Source: Fodinibius salsisoli
GTDB taxonomy: Bacteria > Bacteroidota > Rhodothermia > Balneolales > Balneolaceae
Direction: 5' to 3'
DNA length: 64,000 bases
NCBI RefSeq assembly: GCF_026229185.1
Contig: NZ_JAGGJA010000001.1
Location: 310,001-374,000, forward strand
Position 1 is the stretch's first letter; each line of letters starts with the position of its first letter. The position numbers and the translations under genes were made by a program. Below are positions 1-9,443 of the stretch, piece by piece. Under the pieces are notes generated by a model that was not told where the DNA came from, made no database searches, and saw nothing but the letters and a program-made list of their open reading frames with translations.

Positions 1-1
1 C

Positions 2-2404
2 CCAACGGATACCAGTCTCGTCTGGTTCAAAGTTAAGAAAAAGGGAATTCAGATTGTGCCCGATCCGGTTCCGAACCTGGCTCTCAAAAGAGTTCAGCCT
101 CTGGATAGCACAACGGCCTGGGGTTGGGATGGCAAAACTTTCTTTAAGTTAACAAAAGACAATACGGGTTGGCACGGAGAACCCCTCAATACCGGAATAT
201 ACCATCCATATAACCTGGATGGGATATTTCCAACCAAAGAGCATGGTTTATGGATCAGCGGTGATGGCAAGCTCGTTCATATTCGGACGAAAAAGCCTGC
301 AGGTAAAGTTGAACCACCCCAAACACCCGTCGTCCGAAGTATTACAGGCATAAACGGAAAGCCTGTCCCCTTTAATAAAAGTAAGGGAGCGGTCGTTGGG
401 AACCAATTTAAGGGATTTCGGATAAACTATTCATCCTTGCCTTATTTATCATCAGATAGAGTACAATATCAGACGCGGCTGACGGGATTTAGTGACCAAT
501 GGTCTCCCTGGACCCAAGAGCCCTTTGTGAATTACAGCAACCTTTCTCCCGGTGATCATACCCTACATGTACGTGCCAGAAATCAGGCTAACCTTATTAG
601 TCCTACAGCCACTTTACAACTGTATATTGAGCCCCACTGGTATCAAACCTGGTGGGCCAGGCTGATATTTTCAGTCATACTGCTAATGATCCTTGCAGGG
701 GTTATTTATTTGATCACCAATCGTTATCGCTTGCAAAACTACCGGCTCCGGCGTCGTGTGGCTGAGCGGACAAGGGAACTTTCCCTCAGCAGAGATAAGA
801 TTTCCCGGCAGGCCAACCGGCTGGAGGAACTTAACCAGCTCAGAACACAGTTTTATACAAATATTAGTCATGAACTGCGAACACCTCTGACCCTTATTGC
901 CGGGCCCATTAAACATATTTTAACCGATAATATCCGGGATCCCCAAAAAATACGGACAACGCTTAAATCTACACTGCAAAACAGCCAGCGCCTGCACCGC
1001 CTGGTGACCCAGCTGCTTGATTTAGAAAAAACAGATTCTGACAATCTAAACATCCATGTTTCCAAGAATGATCTGACTGATTTTATCAGGAAAGTGATGA
1101 GCTCTTTTGAATCGTTTGCTGATAGCAGGGAGATAACATTAACGGCAAACCTCCCGGATCATCCCTGTTATATCTATTACGACGCCGAACAGCTCGAAAA
1201 AGTGCTGACAAATTTACTATCCAATGCAATAAAATTCACCTCCGAAGGTGGAAAAGTATCAGTTACATTAATGAAGAACGACGATACGGTTGCCATTGAA
1301 GTAAAAGACAACGGGATTGGAATAAATGAAGAGGACCTGGATCACATATTTAGTCGTTTTTACCAGGTTGACTCCTCGATGACGCGAGAGGAAGGCATAG
1401 GGATTGGGCTTTCGCTCTCCTATCAATTAGTTGAGCTGCATCATGGTAAGCTGAGTGTTCAAAGTGAACACGGTGAAGGTAGCACCTTTACAATCCGTCT
1501 GTTAAAAGGCAGCGCCCACTTTAGCAGCGAACGGATTGAAGATCACCCCGAAGATGTTTCCTCAGAGAACGAGTCAGCGACGACTCCTGAATTGGCCGGC
1601 CTTAAACAACAAGACAACGGAAAGTCAAAACCAACCTCAGGCGACCGGGACAAGAAAACATTGCTTATCATTGATGATAATGAAGATATGTGCCGGTATA
1701 TACGGGATGTCATGGAAGCCGACTACTGTGTCGTCGAAGCCCATAATGGGAGGGCCGGGCTTAGGATTGCCCGAAAAAAACTGCCGGATATGATCCTTTG
1801 CGATGTGATGATGCCGAAAATGGACGGATTTACCTTTACAGATCGACTTAAAAAGGATCCGATGACTGCAGCTATTCCGATTATCTTCTTAACCGGCCGG
1901 GCTGATAAAGCGGGCCGGCTTGAAGGCCTGGAAACCGGCGCTGACGATTATCTCACGAAACCGTTTGATGCCGATATTCTTCAGGTCCGCATAAGGAACA
2001 TGATTGAACAACGCATGCGGCTGAGAAAGTTATTACAAGATGATCCACCTGAACCGGAATCAGAAAATGGCCGGATCCAAACCCCGTTCGAGAAACGTGT
2101 ACGGACTGTGATTATGGAGAATATGACTGATGAACAATTTGGTGTGCAAGAGCTGGCTGAGGCTTTACAACTAAGTAATTCATATCTTACACACAAGTTA
2201 AAAAAGGAAACTGATATGTCCGCCTCTGTCTATATCCGAAACTTACGCCTTGAACAAGCAGCCAAAATGCTTAAAAACAGTCAGGGGAATGTCTCCGAGA
2301 TTGCCTATAGTGTTGGTTTTAACAGTCTTTCATATTTCAGCCGGAGTTTTAAGGAGCAATTTGGCTCTTCTCCTTCTAAACTGATCCCTGCCAAGGATTC
2401 GTAA
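2..2404 (+). CDS. Hybrid two-component sensor kinase/AraC regulator (HTCS type), 5' partial
   Basis: The reading frame is open to the first base, so the gene begins left of the window; a GTG at 56 is internal. Visible order: last beta-propeller blades, a Y_Y_Y immunoglobulin-like domain (about residues 95-195 counted from that GTG), one membrane helix (about 200-220), HisKA with the SHELRTP box (His near 271), HATPase with DNGIGI and GIGIGLSL glycine boxes, a receiver with CDVMMPKMDGF (Asp near 583) and KPFD, and a C-terminal AraC helix-turn-helix. This is the one-piece sensor-regulator that in Bacteroidota usually senses glycan fragments and activates a nearby polysaccharide locus. Its targets would lie left of the window, since the next gene converges on it. 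Confidence 0.95.
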   Translation, partial: PTDTSLVWFKVKKKGIQIVPDPVPNLALKRVQPLDSTTAWGWDGKTFFKLTKDNTGWHGEPLNTGIYHPYNLDGIFPTKEHGLWISGDGKLVHIRTKKPAGKVEPPQTPVVRSITGINGKPVPFNKSKGAVVGNQFKGFRINYSSLPYLSSDRVQYQTRLTGFSDQWSPWTQEPFVNYSNLSPGDHTLHVRARNQANLISPTATLQLYIEPHWYQTWWARLIFSVILLMILAGVIYLITNRYRLQNYRLRRRVAERTRELSLSRDKISRQANRLEELNQLRTQFYTNISHELRTPLTLIAGPIKHILTDNIRDPQKIRTTLKSTLQNSQRLHRLVTQLLDLEKTDSDNLNIHVSKNDLTDFIRKVMSSFESFADSREITLTANLPDHPCYIYYDAEQLEKVLTNLLSNAIKFTSEGGKVSVTLMKNDDTVAIEVKDNGIGINEEDLDHIFSRFYQVDSSMTREEGIGIGLSLSYQLVELHHGKLSVQSEHGEGSTFTIRLLKGSAHFSSERIEDHPEDVSSENESATTPELAGLKQQDNGKSKPTSGDRDKKTLLIIDDNEDMCRYIRDVMEADYCVVEAHNGRAGLRIARKKLPDMILCDVMMPKMDGFTFTDRLKKDPMTAAIPIIFLTGRADKAGRLEGLETGADDYLTKPFDADILQVRIRNMIEQRMRLRKLLQDDPPEPESENGRIQTPFEKRVRTVIMENMTDEQFGVQELAEALQLSNSYLTHKLKKETDMSASVYIRNLRLEQAAKMLKNSQGNVSEIAYSVGFNSLSYFSRSFKEQFGSSPSKLIPAKDS

Positions 2405-2506
2405 AACACGAGCTTCACTTCTCACTTGAGGTCCATCTCTGCCCACTCGTTTGCATAATATTTTAAAAAAGTAAACTCATGTAGTCTTTTATTCTGCTTA
2501 GGACAA

Positions 2507-2614
2507 TAATCTGGTTTATTTGTTATCCTGTTGGTTGCTATCAATGCAGCCGCTCAGGAACCCGCCGAAAAGGTAAAGGTTTGTATGAGTGGGTTAAAAA
2601 TTTGTGAGCCCTAA
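2507..2614 (+). pseudogene. Possible remnant of the 5' end of an exported-protein gene
   Basis: In the 305-base gap after the kinase, one frame from about 2516 to the TAA near 2612 encodes a hydrophobic stretch ending AINAAAQEP and then KVKV. That is how signal peptides of this group end (A-A-A-Q). The frame has no ATG upstream before a TAA at 2507-2509 and stops after about 32 codons. I read it as a decayed fragment of an exported protein; it may be chance. Confidence 0.3.
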
Positions 2615-2655
2615 ACGACTTACTTCATAACAGCTTATTACGCTAAAAAAGAAAC

Positions 2656-2682
2656 CCTGAAAGGAATTGGAATCCTTCCAGG
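2656..2682 (-). terminator. Probable terminator of the Gfo/Idh/MocA gene
   Basis: Arms 2656-2665 and 2673-2682 pair over ten positions with one mismatch around a 7-base loop. Read on the minus strand the hairpin is followed by GGTTTCTTTTTT, a T-rich tract. It lies about 30 bases past the stop codon of the minus-strand gene ending at 2710. Confidence 0.6.
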
Positions 2683-2709
2683 TTATAAGCTTAAGAGATG
2701 ACTGTTGTG

Positions 2710-4104
2710 TTAGCCGATAATTTCGCGCCAGCCGGTACGGAAATTATTGCGTTCATCCAGCCAGGCGTTAGCCTCTTGCAAGTTCTTAACGCTCATATTT
2801 TCGGCATCCCACTGCAGCTTTTTATTGGAATCGCTGAAGCGGATGGCCAGGTTCCCAATCAGCATTGTTTCAGTGAGCGCAGCACCATATTGAAAGTTAG
2901 ACGAGGTTTCACTATTTCCTTTGGCTGCCTGTACCCATTCCTCGTGAATACCAGGGGATCGGTCCATCGTTTTGTCGGGCTGGCCAAATTTATCAATGTC
3001 TGACTCAGGAATAAAACGGGCATTTTGTCCATAGACATCGGCCATGAGCTTTCCTTCTGTTCCATGGAAAATCATTCCTCCGCCCCCGGCGCCCATCTGC
3101 TTGCCGTCAGCTAATTCAGCCGGACGGGGTGGCAACAATCCACCGTCGTACCAATTTAATTTTACTTCACCACGATCTCCCTTGGCCGGAAATGTATAAT
3201 GAACGGAAGATCCGAGCGGAAATGCTTCACCATTGAACGGTGTAGAGCTGGCATGCACCTGCTCCGGCATCCCCAAATCAAGGGCCCAGTACGGCTGATC
3301 CATGATGTGAGCGCCCATATCGCCCAGCGATCCGGAACCAAAGTCCCAGCGACCTCGCCAGGCAAAAGGCGCATAATCCGGATGATACGGACGATAAGGG
3401 GATGGTCCTACCCAGAGATCCCAGTGCATGGTGTATGGAACGACTGGCATTTCATCTGCCTCATTTACTTGTGCGCCCTGCGGCCAGTACCCTTTGGGAC
3501 GGTTCGTCCAGCAGTCTACTTCAGAGACTTCTCCAATAACTCCCTGGCGAATATATTCTACAATCTTGTATGTACTTTCATAGGCGTGCCCCTGGTTTCC
3601 CATCTGAGTGGCAACCCCGGTCTCTTCTGCAACCTCTGCCATACGGCGGGCTTCGTAAATCGTTCGTGTCAATGGTTTTTGTACAAAGGCGTGCTTGCCT
3701 CGTTCCATTGCATAAATGGCAATAGCAGCGTGGGTATTATCGGGGGTGGCCACCATTACGGCATCGATCTCGTCTTCCTTGTCGAGCATTTCCCGGAAAT
3801 CAACATAGCGTTTTGCTTTGGGATAGCTGTAGAGGGTTTCTGCGGCATATTCCTCATCTACATCACAAAGTGCATAAATGTTTTCGCCAAGCTCTGCCAG
3901 CGAACGAGTGTTACTGGCCCCCATACCTCCTACACCAATACAGGCAATATTTAGTTTATCACTGGGGGCAGTATAACCCGGCCCACCTAATACATGCCGG
4001 GGCACTACAAAAAATCCAGCTGCTGCTGTTGCCGAAGTGCTTAGAAAATCCTTGCGTGATAGGCCCTTTTTCTTTTCCACTTCATCTTCCTTTTTTTCAC
4101 TCAT
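2710..4104 (-). CDS. Exported Gfo/Idh/MocA family oxidoreductase
   Basis: A 464-residue NAD(P)-dependent dehydrogenase-like protein. A Tat-type leader carries SRKDFL at residues 16-21 (a lysine where the second arginine usually sits), followed by an Ala-rich hydrophobic stretch. The Rossmann fold begins with IGVGGMG (about 56-62), then VMVATPDNTHA and the family EKP box in the form QKPLT near 140. The C-terminal half matches the dimerisation domain of the Bacteroidota clade that acts on sugars or sugar derivatives after export; the substrate cannot be read from sequence. It stands alone, converging with the kinase gene, with a terminator-like hairpin just past its stop. Start: ATG at 4104, which keeps the leader intact. 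Confidence 0.9.
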   Translation of the reverse strand: MSEKKEDEVEKKKGLSRKDFLSTSATAAAGFFVVPRHVLGGPGYTAPSDKLNIACIGVGGMGASNTRSLAELGENIYALCDVDEEYAAETLYSYPKAKRYVDFREMLDKEDEIDAVMVATPDNTHAAIAIYAMERGKHAFVQKPLTRTIYEARRMAEVAEETGVATQMGNQGHAYESTYKIVEYIRQGVIGEVSEVDCWTNRPKGYWPQGAQVNEADEMPVVPYTMHWDLWVGPSPYRPYHPDYAPFAWRGRWDFGSGSLGDMGAHIMDQPYWALDLGMPEQVHASSTPFNGEAFPLGSSVHYTFPAKGDRGEVKLNWYDGGLLPPRPAELADGKQMGAGGGGMIFHGTEGKLMADVYGQNARFIPESDIDKFGQPDKTMDRSPGIHEEWVQAAKGNSETSSNFQYGAALTETMLIGNLAIRFSDSNKKLQWDAENMSVKNLQEANAWLDERNNFRTGWREIIG

Positions 4105-4233
4105 CAGTTCACCTCTTTTAATCCTTATTATTTGTGACTAACCAATTTAGAGAAATGCAAAGAAATTGCAAGCCTACCAAATTATTTTTACAAATCTATT
4201 ATGAGCTAAGGTGCAGCTAATTGGTCTAAGTTA

Positions 4234-4339
4234 TTTATCGGATGAGTAACAGGGTTTACAATTAGGTATTTGGCTCATCCGATGAATAGATCAAGGGGGG
4301 CCTTAACTCATCCGGCTTCAATCCCAGAATTCGGATGAG
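4234..4339. repeat. Four alternating copies of CTCATCCG in the gap between two minus-strand genes
   Basis: The 304-base gap 4105-4408 holds no gene. It contains arms 4237-4246 and 4274-4283 (perfect 10-bp inverted repeat, 13 bp with one mismatch when extended) and arms 4307-4314 and 4332-4339 (perfect 8 bp). All share CTCATCCG, so each arm could pair with two partners. A related hairpin lies at 17236-17268. It may shield the upstream oxidoreductase gene from the efflux operon, or be a dispersed palindromic repeat. Confidence 0.6.
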
Positions 4340-4408
4340 AAGACCGCTTTTAGGATAACAAAATTGCATAATCCTTGTTAAAAGCAACCGTATAATGCGT
4401 TTCTTTGA

Positions 4409-5896
4409 TTAAAGATCGTACGTAATGGGGCGGTTATACTGGAAATCGTATAGCGTTAGCTGTCGCAGCTCGTACCAGCCGGTCCAGAACGTTCGAAGAG
4501 CCCGGATATACGCCTGACGGGCCGAATCTTTTTCGTCCTGTGCTATATAAAGGTTGGTGATATCAATTTTGCCAATCAGGTAACGATTTTGGGCAACTTG
4601 GTATCGCCGCTGGGCAATGGTATCTGCTTTCGCAGCGAGTAACACTTGTCCCCGTAATTGCAAAAACTGACTTACGGTATATTCCACCTGTTGCATAAAC
4701 TGCCGGCGTTGAAATTGAATACTATTGGCAACTTCGCGCTGTTGGTTACGCGCCGCGTTGATTTGAGCCCGTTGTTTACCCCAGTTAAAAATGGGTACTT
4801 CAAATCCTAAGCTAAAGAATTGCCGATTCTGAGGATTGTTATACAGATCTGCAAAATCTGTGGAAGTCTGATTTAATCCATACTGTGCATTAAGCGACAA
4901 ACCAAAACTGGCCTCACTTTTAGCTTGGTCTAACTGGCGATCTGCCTGCATTTCATTTAGGCGATAATTCAATGATTCACTATTATTTTGCAAGGCCAAC
5001 TGTCTCGCCTTATCTATATTGACGCTTATTTCCGGGAGCTCTTCCGGAGCTTCCAAATCCAGTTGTACATCCGTTGGATATCCCAGCAGAATTTTAAACT
5101 CGTTGAGCAGACGGTCGTAATCTATCTGTGCATTGGTCAGGTCTGACTCCGCATTACGGAGTGCCAGCTCACTTTGCAGCAAATCATTTTCTGCAATACT
5201 TCCCACATTATAACGCCCCTGTGATATTTGATAAATAGAATCATTTCGGGCAACATTAAATTCTGCATTCTCAAGATTGATTTTCGCCAAATACACATCG
5301 AAAAAACTCTGTGTTACCGTCTGGGCGATATCCTCCATCTCCTCCACATATTCCTTTTGAGCAATTTTATACTGCAACGGCTCTACACGATTACGCCATT
5401 TGAGGTTATTATATTGAAAGAGTGGCTGATTAATTCCGACCACCAGTGGTGTGCTTTGCCAAAGGTAGGTATTCTCCCCATTAAATATTCCCAGCCTGGT
5501 TAACCCCGAAGACAGAGATAAGGTACCGCCGGTTGGTAAAATATTTTGATTGATACTAAGCTCAGCCTCCGCTTCGGACTGCGTCCGGGAAGAAAAAGTT
5601 ACCTGCCCATTGTCCAATACATTCGAAAAAATGGATTTATTATAGTTCGGAGCATCTCCTGATAGCGACAGGCTGGGCAACAGGTCGGCCTTAAATGACT
5701 TGTACTGCCATCGGCTGGCTATTAACGCATAACGGGCGGCATTAGCCACCGCGCTTTGATCCTGCGCAACGGTGATACAGTCATCTAATGAAAGGATGCC
5801 CAGGTTTTCATTGCTGGACTGCTGCCCCCTGGCAGGTAAAGTGGTTAGTAATATGATGATGAAGTAAGCAGATGCGGTTTTAAATACTTTATTCAT
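4409..5896 (-). CDS. TolC-family outer membrane efflux protein
   Basis: A 495-residue outer-membrane channel of the OEP family with two long helical coiled-coil repeats separated by strand segments. I place the start at ATG 5896 rather than 5953: it is followed at once by a signal peptide (MNKVFKTASAYFIIILL, cleaved near ARGQQ) and overlaps the end of the upstream permease gene by 8 bases, a typical translational-coupling arrangement. The protein would form the outer-membrane exit of the tripartite exporter made with the adaptor and permease immediately upstream on the same strand. Length and domain order are normal for the family. Confidence 0.93.
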   Translation of the reverse strand: MNKVFKTASAYFIIILLTTLPARGQQSSNENLGILSLDDCITVAQDQSAVANAARYALIASRWQYKSFKADLLPSLSLSGDAPNYNKSIFSNVLDNGQVTFSSRTQSEAEAELSINQNILPTGGTLSLSSGLTRLGIFNGENTYLWQSTPLVVGINQPLFQYNNLKWRNRVEPLQYKIAQKEYVEEMEDIAQTVTQSFFDVYLAKINLENAEFNVARNDSIYQISQGRYNVGSIAENDLLQSELALRNAESDLTNAQIDYDRLLNEFKILLGYPTDVQLDLEAPEELPEISVNIDKARQLALQNNSESLNYRLNEMQADRQLDQAKSEASFGLSLNAQYGLNQTSTDFADLYNNPQNRQFFSLGFEVPIFNWGKQRAQINAARNQQREVANSIQFQRRQFMQQVEYTVSQFLQLRGQVLLAAKADTIAQRRYQVAQNRYLIGKIDITNLYIAQDEKDSARQAYIRALRTFWTGWYELRQLTLYDFQYNRPITYDL

Positions 5897-7250
5897 GTCG
5901 CAAAGCATGTACAGGGTCTTGCTCGGCGGCTCTCTTGGCCGGAAAGAATCCAAAAATAACGCCTATCGCAATAGCGACCCCGAAAGAGATTAGAATTGAA
6001 GTGATGGTGACAATCGTCAATATGCCGGCTGATAGTTCAATGATGTAACTGAGTGAAATACCCAAAATAATTCCAATAATTCCGCCTGAAATACTGATTG
6101 CTAACGCCTCGGTCAAAAATTGCAGATGAATGTCTCTTTTATGAGCACCAACGGCCAATCGAACGCCAATTTCGCGATATCGTTCTACTACTGAAGCCAG
6201 CATAATATTCATGATCCCAATGCCACCTACAATGAGCGAAATGGAGGCAATACATGATAATACAATATTAAAAATCTCTTGGGTACGCCGCTCTTGCTGG
6301 AGCAACAGTTCCGGGACAATGACCTCAAAATCAATAACGGTATTATGGCGGCGCTGCAGCATCCGGCGGATAATATCAGCCACCGGAACACTATAATCCG
6401 TATTACTTACCTGCACGACCATACGGTCAATCTGATGGTAGTTGTTAACCTGAGACGAACGTTGATTATTCTGTTCATTTTGACCATTTCCGTTATCATT
6501 ATTCTGGGCGGCCGCTTGCTGTATCTCTTGTTCGGTAACCAACGCCCGGTTTTTGTACCGTAGAATAGCCGATGTGGCCGGCACATAGATATCCAGGTTG
6601 TAATTTCGGATGCCTAAATTTTGAATATTTTCGGTGCTCAATTCCCGTTTTTCCAGAACCCCCACCACCGTCAGCCAAATATTTCCGGCCTTAATCTCTT
6701 TTCCAATTGGATTGGATCCGGCAAAAAATTTGGCTTTTACATCAGACCCAATAATACAGACACGCTCGGCATCCCGCATTTGTTTTGAGGTAAAGTTAGC
6801 CCCCTGTTCCAGGCTAAAATTATTGATATTAAAATAGTGATGATTTACGCCGACCAGCTTTCCACTACGGAGGCGACCCCCTCGTATAAAGGAGGTTTCA
6901 TAAATGATTTCCGGGCTGGCATATTCTACCTGGGGTACCTTCTCTATGATACTCTGCATATCACTGAGCCTAAGTCCGGGCGAATACTTATTCTGGTCTT
7001 GGTTGGTTGACGCTTGAGAGGTGATTTCTTCATCAACCTGGTTAATGATGGGCTCAACAATAACATTATTTGTACCCAACAACTTCATTTGATTTAATAC
7101 CTCTTCCTGTGCTCCCCGTCCAATAGCAAGCATAGCAATGACAGAAGCTACCCCGAAAATAATACCTAAAGAGGTGAGAAAAGAACGCATTTTATTTTGC
7201 TGAATAGCATCAAGTGCAATATCCAGATTGTATAAAATTATTTGCAGCAA
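5889..7250 (-). CDS. MacB/FtsX-type ABC transporter permease
   Basis: A 453-residue inner-membrane permease with the MacB layout: an N-terminal helix after NKMRSFLTSLGIIFGVASV, a large periplasmic MacB_PCD domain, and three C-terminal FtsX helices beginning near SLIVGGIGIMNIMLASV, with the coupling segment EIGVRLAVGA and the terminal DPVHALRHE. The ATP-binding domain that full-length MacB carries is absent, so it needs a separate ATPase, and none is encoded next to it. The periplasmic domain holds an unusual Asn/Gln-rich stretch (about residues 246-275). It lies between the adaptor gene (63 bases upstream) and the TolC gene (8-base overlap). Confidence 0.92.
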   Translation of the reverse strand: MLQIILYNLDIALDAIQQNKMRSFLTSLGIIFGVASVIAMLAIGRGAQEEVLNQMKLLGTNNVIVEPIINQVDEEITSQASTNQDQNKYSPGLRLSDMQSIIEKVPQVEYASPEIIYETSFIRGGRLRSGKLVGVNHHYFNINNFSLEQGANFTSKQMRDAERVCIIGSDVKAKFFAGSNPIGKEIKAGNIWLTVVGVLEKRELSTENIQNLGIRNYNLDIYVPATSAILRYKNRALVTEQEIQQAAAQNNDNGNGQNEQNNQRSSQVNNYHQIDRMVVQVSNTDYSVPVADIIRRMLQRRHNTVIDFEVIVPELLLQQERRTQEIFNIVLSCIASISLIVGGIGIMNIMLASVVERYREIGVRLAVGAHKRDIHLQFLTEALAISISGGIIGIILGISLSYIIELSAGILTIVTITSILISFGVAIAIGVIFGFFPAKRAAEQDPVHALRHE

Positions 7251-7313
7251 AATATTAGTCCCCGATTCTTAAGTAAAAATGGTTTACCAACGATATCATA
7301 TTTTTAAAAGCGG

Positions 7314-8708
7314 CTAACGATTACTTCGATTTGCAGGAGGTCCGTTCTCGCCCCTTCTGGTACTCTCAAGCTCTCTTTCAGGCGTCATATTCTCTGAGGG
7401 ATCTGCTTCGATCTTTTTTTCATTCTCTTGGTTTTGATACTTCTGCAATACCTCCGGGGACAAAAGATTCTTTTCAATATTGGCCGTATCGGGCGGTGTT
7501 GACAAGTATAGCTGGTCATTCATCCCCAATCCCTCTTTAATGATCACATCATTATCATTCATTAAGCCCAGCACAACCTGTTGCATAACCGGCTCAAGGC
7601 CGTCTCGTTTAAAAACAAAATCTACCGAATCCTGAGAATGAATGGCCTCCAGTGGCACATACAAAGCACTATCGACCGAACTAATATGGATGGTATTACT
7701 GGTCGTCATGGCCGGCCGCAGAGTGGTATCGGCTTCATTCACTTCTATAACCACCTGAAACACTTTGGAATCAGAGTTTGGATGCTGTTCACCAATATTA
7801 GCCACATCCGTTATTACCCCCGTTAGTTGTTTGTCCGGCATAGCATCCAGTCCAATATCTGCCAGCTGCCCCTTCCGGATATTTTGTATATCTACTTCAT
7901 TGACATACGTTACCGAGTTCATCACGCTGAAATCGGGTAGTTGAGCGACCACAGGATCCCAGGCGCTTATAGAACTCGCCTCCGTCACCTTGGTTCCATC
8001 GCGGTTACGTTTGTAAATAACCATCCCATTTTCAGGAGCATAAATGGTAAACTGCTTAATAACCTCTTGAATACGCTGAACCTCTCGGCGCTGCTGGGTT
8101 AAATCGGTTTCAATTTCACGAAGCGTAACTTCAGCTTTACGGACTTCCGTCTTATAGTTTTTACGGGCCTGTTCCAGCTCCCGCTTTGCCCGCTCCATAT
8201 CAATTTTAACCTGACGTTGTGTAGCAGGAGATTCATACTGCGACTGTTCAACCGCAATTTCGGCTTCCTCCAAGGAATATTCCAGGTTTATCAAATTATC
8301 ACGAGCTTGTGACAACGTAAGGGTGCTATCAAGTTGAGCACTCTCATATTGTGATTTTTCTTCTTCCAGCTCCAACTGAGCATCCTGCAGCGAACTGGTT
8401 ATTTCCGATCGATCGAGCTCTGCTACAAAATCGCCCTTTTGCACTACGGTTCCTTCCGGTACAAGCCGCTGGATGGGAACATTAAAAATTCGAAACTCCC
8501 GGATTCCTTCGGGCCCCCGGATGCTCGTTGAATTTTTAGCTCTGAGCTCTCCTGTTGTCGTTACTTCAACTTTAAAAGTGCCCTGCTTCGGCGTCGTATA
8601 TATCGCTGGATTATCTTCTGATTCACTCCCGAAAGCCAACCAAAAAATAAGGATAAGAATTACAGTAACTCCCGATGCAACATACTTTTTATTCTTTAAA
8701 AAACTCAT
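7314..8708 (-). CDS. HlyD/MacA-type periplasmic adaptor subunit
   Basis: A 464-residue membrane-fusion protein: one N-terminal membrane anchor (about residues 9-27), a split lipoyl/barrel-sandwich region (beginning near GELRAKNSTSI and resuming near FTIYAPENGMV), a long Glu/Gln/Arg-rich coiled-coil hairpin (about 95-215), then beta-barrel and membrane-proximal domains. It would link the FtsX-type permease to the TolC channel encoded downstream. The charged tail, rich in Glu, Arg and Asn, looks disordered. It is the first gene of the three-gene operon; 320 AT-rich bases upstream (8709-9028) hold no gene I can see and should contain the promoter. Confidence 0.92.
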   Translation of the reverse strand: MSFLKNKKYVASGVTVILILIFWLAFGSESEDNPAIYTTPKQGTFKVEVTTTGELRAKNSTSIRGPEGIREFRIFNVPIQRLVPEGTVVQKGDFVAELDRSEITSSLQDAQLELEEEKSQYESAQLDSTLTLSQARDNLINLEYSLEEAEIAVEQSQYESPATQRQVKIDMERAKRELEQARKNYKTEVRKAEVTLREIETDLTQQRREVQRIQEVIKQFTIYAPENGMVIYKRNRDGTKVTEASSISAWDPVVAQLPDFSVMNSVTYVNEVDIQNIRKGQLADIGLDAMPDKQLTGVITDVANIGEQHPNSDSKVFQVVIEVNEADTTLRPAMTTSNTIHISSVDSALYVPLEAIHSQDSVDFVFKRDGLEPVMQQVVLGLMNDNDVIIKEGLGMNDQLYLSTPPDTANIEKNLLSPEVLQKYQNQENEKKIEADPSENMTPERELESTRRGENGPPANRSNR

Positions 8709-9028
8709 ATCTGTAATTAGTGATAAAAATTATTCTACCATTTATACTATCAGTAATATTCAAAAACAATATCGGTATAAAAACTGAATCAAATTTGAAG
8801 CTGCCAACATCCCTTGAATTCCGTTCAATCCCATATTACTGTTTAGATAGTAGGATGTCAATCTATTACTATACCATTTCAACGAAAAACAATAACAAAA
8901 GTTACGTTGAATACTTACTTAGAAATTATTTTGCAATTTTTAACACTAAATTTACATAAATAGCATAGATAGATATGCGACCTTCTTTATTGCTTTCCAG
9001 ACCTTTTCCCCTCTCCTTTGATCAAATT

Positions 9029-9349
9029 ATGAAAAGAGACCTCTGATACAACTATCACGCCGCATTTTACCTGTTTGTTGAAGACAATACAGATCATCCA
9101 ACGATCCTGAAGGGCATCCAAAATGATATCGAATCAATACGAGTGGTAAATTCAGGTACTGAGGGGCCATTTAATCGTAAAGGGGCCATCGACTGGGCTC
9201 ATTACCCCGGTATTATCTACATCGATATCCCCAAGGAAGAACGAGATAAATACCTGGCTGTATTAGAAGTAAAACTGGATTCCCTTGTCGAACTTTTCAA
9301 AAAGTATGGCAAGAATGCTGACAAAGAAGTTGTTACGCAAAGTGATTGA
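9029..9349 (+). pseudogene. Small unrecognised gene with an in-frame TGA near its start
   Basis: From GTG 9143 there is a 68-codon frame ending TAGTTAC-free at TGA 9349 with protein-like composition. The same frame stays protein-like upstream (for example FYLFVEDNTDHPTILKG) back to ATG 9029, interrupted only by TGA at 9044-9046, the sixth codon. So either the gene starts at the internal GTG, or it has acquired a nonsense codon. I do not recognise the family. The gene is alone on the plus strand, facing panD, and a hairpin lies just past its end. Confidence 0.4.
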
Positions 9350-9368
9350 TGAATGAAGAACTTAGGCG

Positions 9369-9402
9369 ATTTCAAGAATGCCTGAGAAAGGATTCTTGAA
9401 AT
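9369..9402. terminator. Hairpin between convergent genes
   Basis: A perfect 11-bp inverted repeat (9369-9379 with 9392-9402, loop of 12) lies between the small plus-strand gene ending at 9349 and the end of panD at 9444. It is AT-rich and lacks a clean T tract, so it is a possible bidirectional terminator rather than a certain one. Confidence 0.45.
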
Positions 9403-9443
9403 TATGCCAACGAGAAATTCTTTCAAAAGAAAGGAAAATAGAC

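Noticed and set aside
3199-3954. 251-codon plus-strand frame opposite the Gfo/Idh/MocA gene
   Set aside because: It is an antisense shadow of a gene with clear family motifs; its translation is Cys/His/Phe-rich without domain features.
8720-8959. 79-codon frame upstream of the efflux operon
   Set aside because: Strongly AT-rich with Ile/Asn/Tyr bias; it overlaps the presumed promoter region and has no ribosome-binding site.
9044-9046. TGA read as selenocysteine in the small gene at 9029
   Set aside because: No SECIS-like hairpin directly after it was seen, the neighbouring residues give no redox motif, and the family is unknown.
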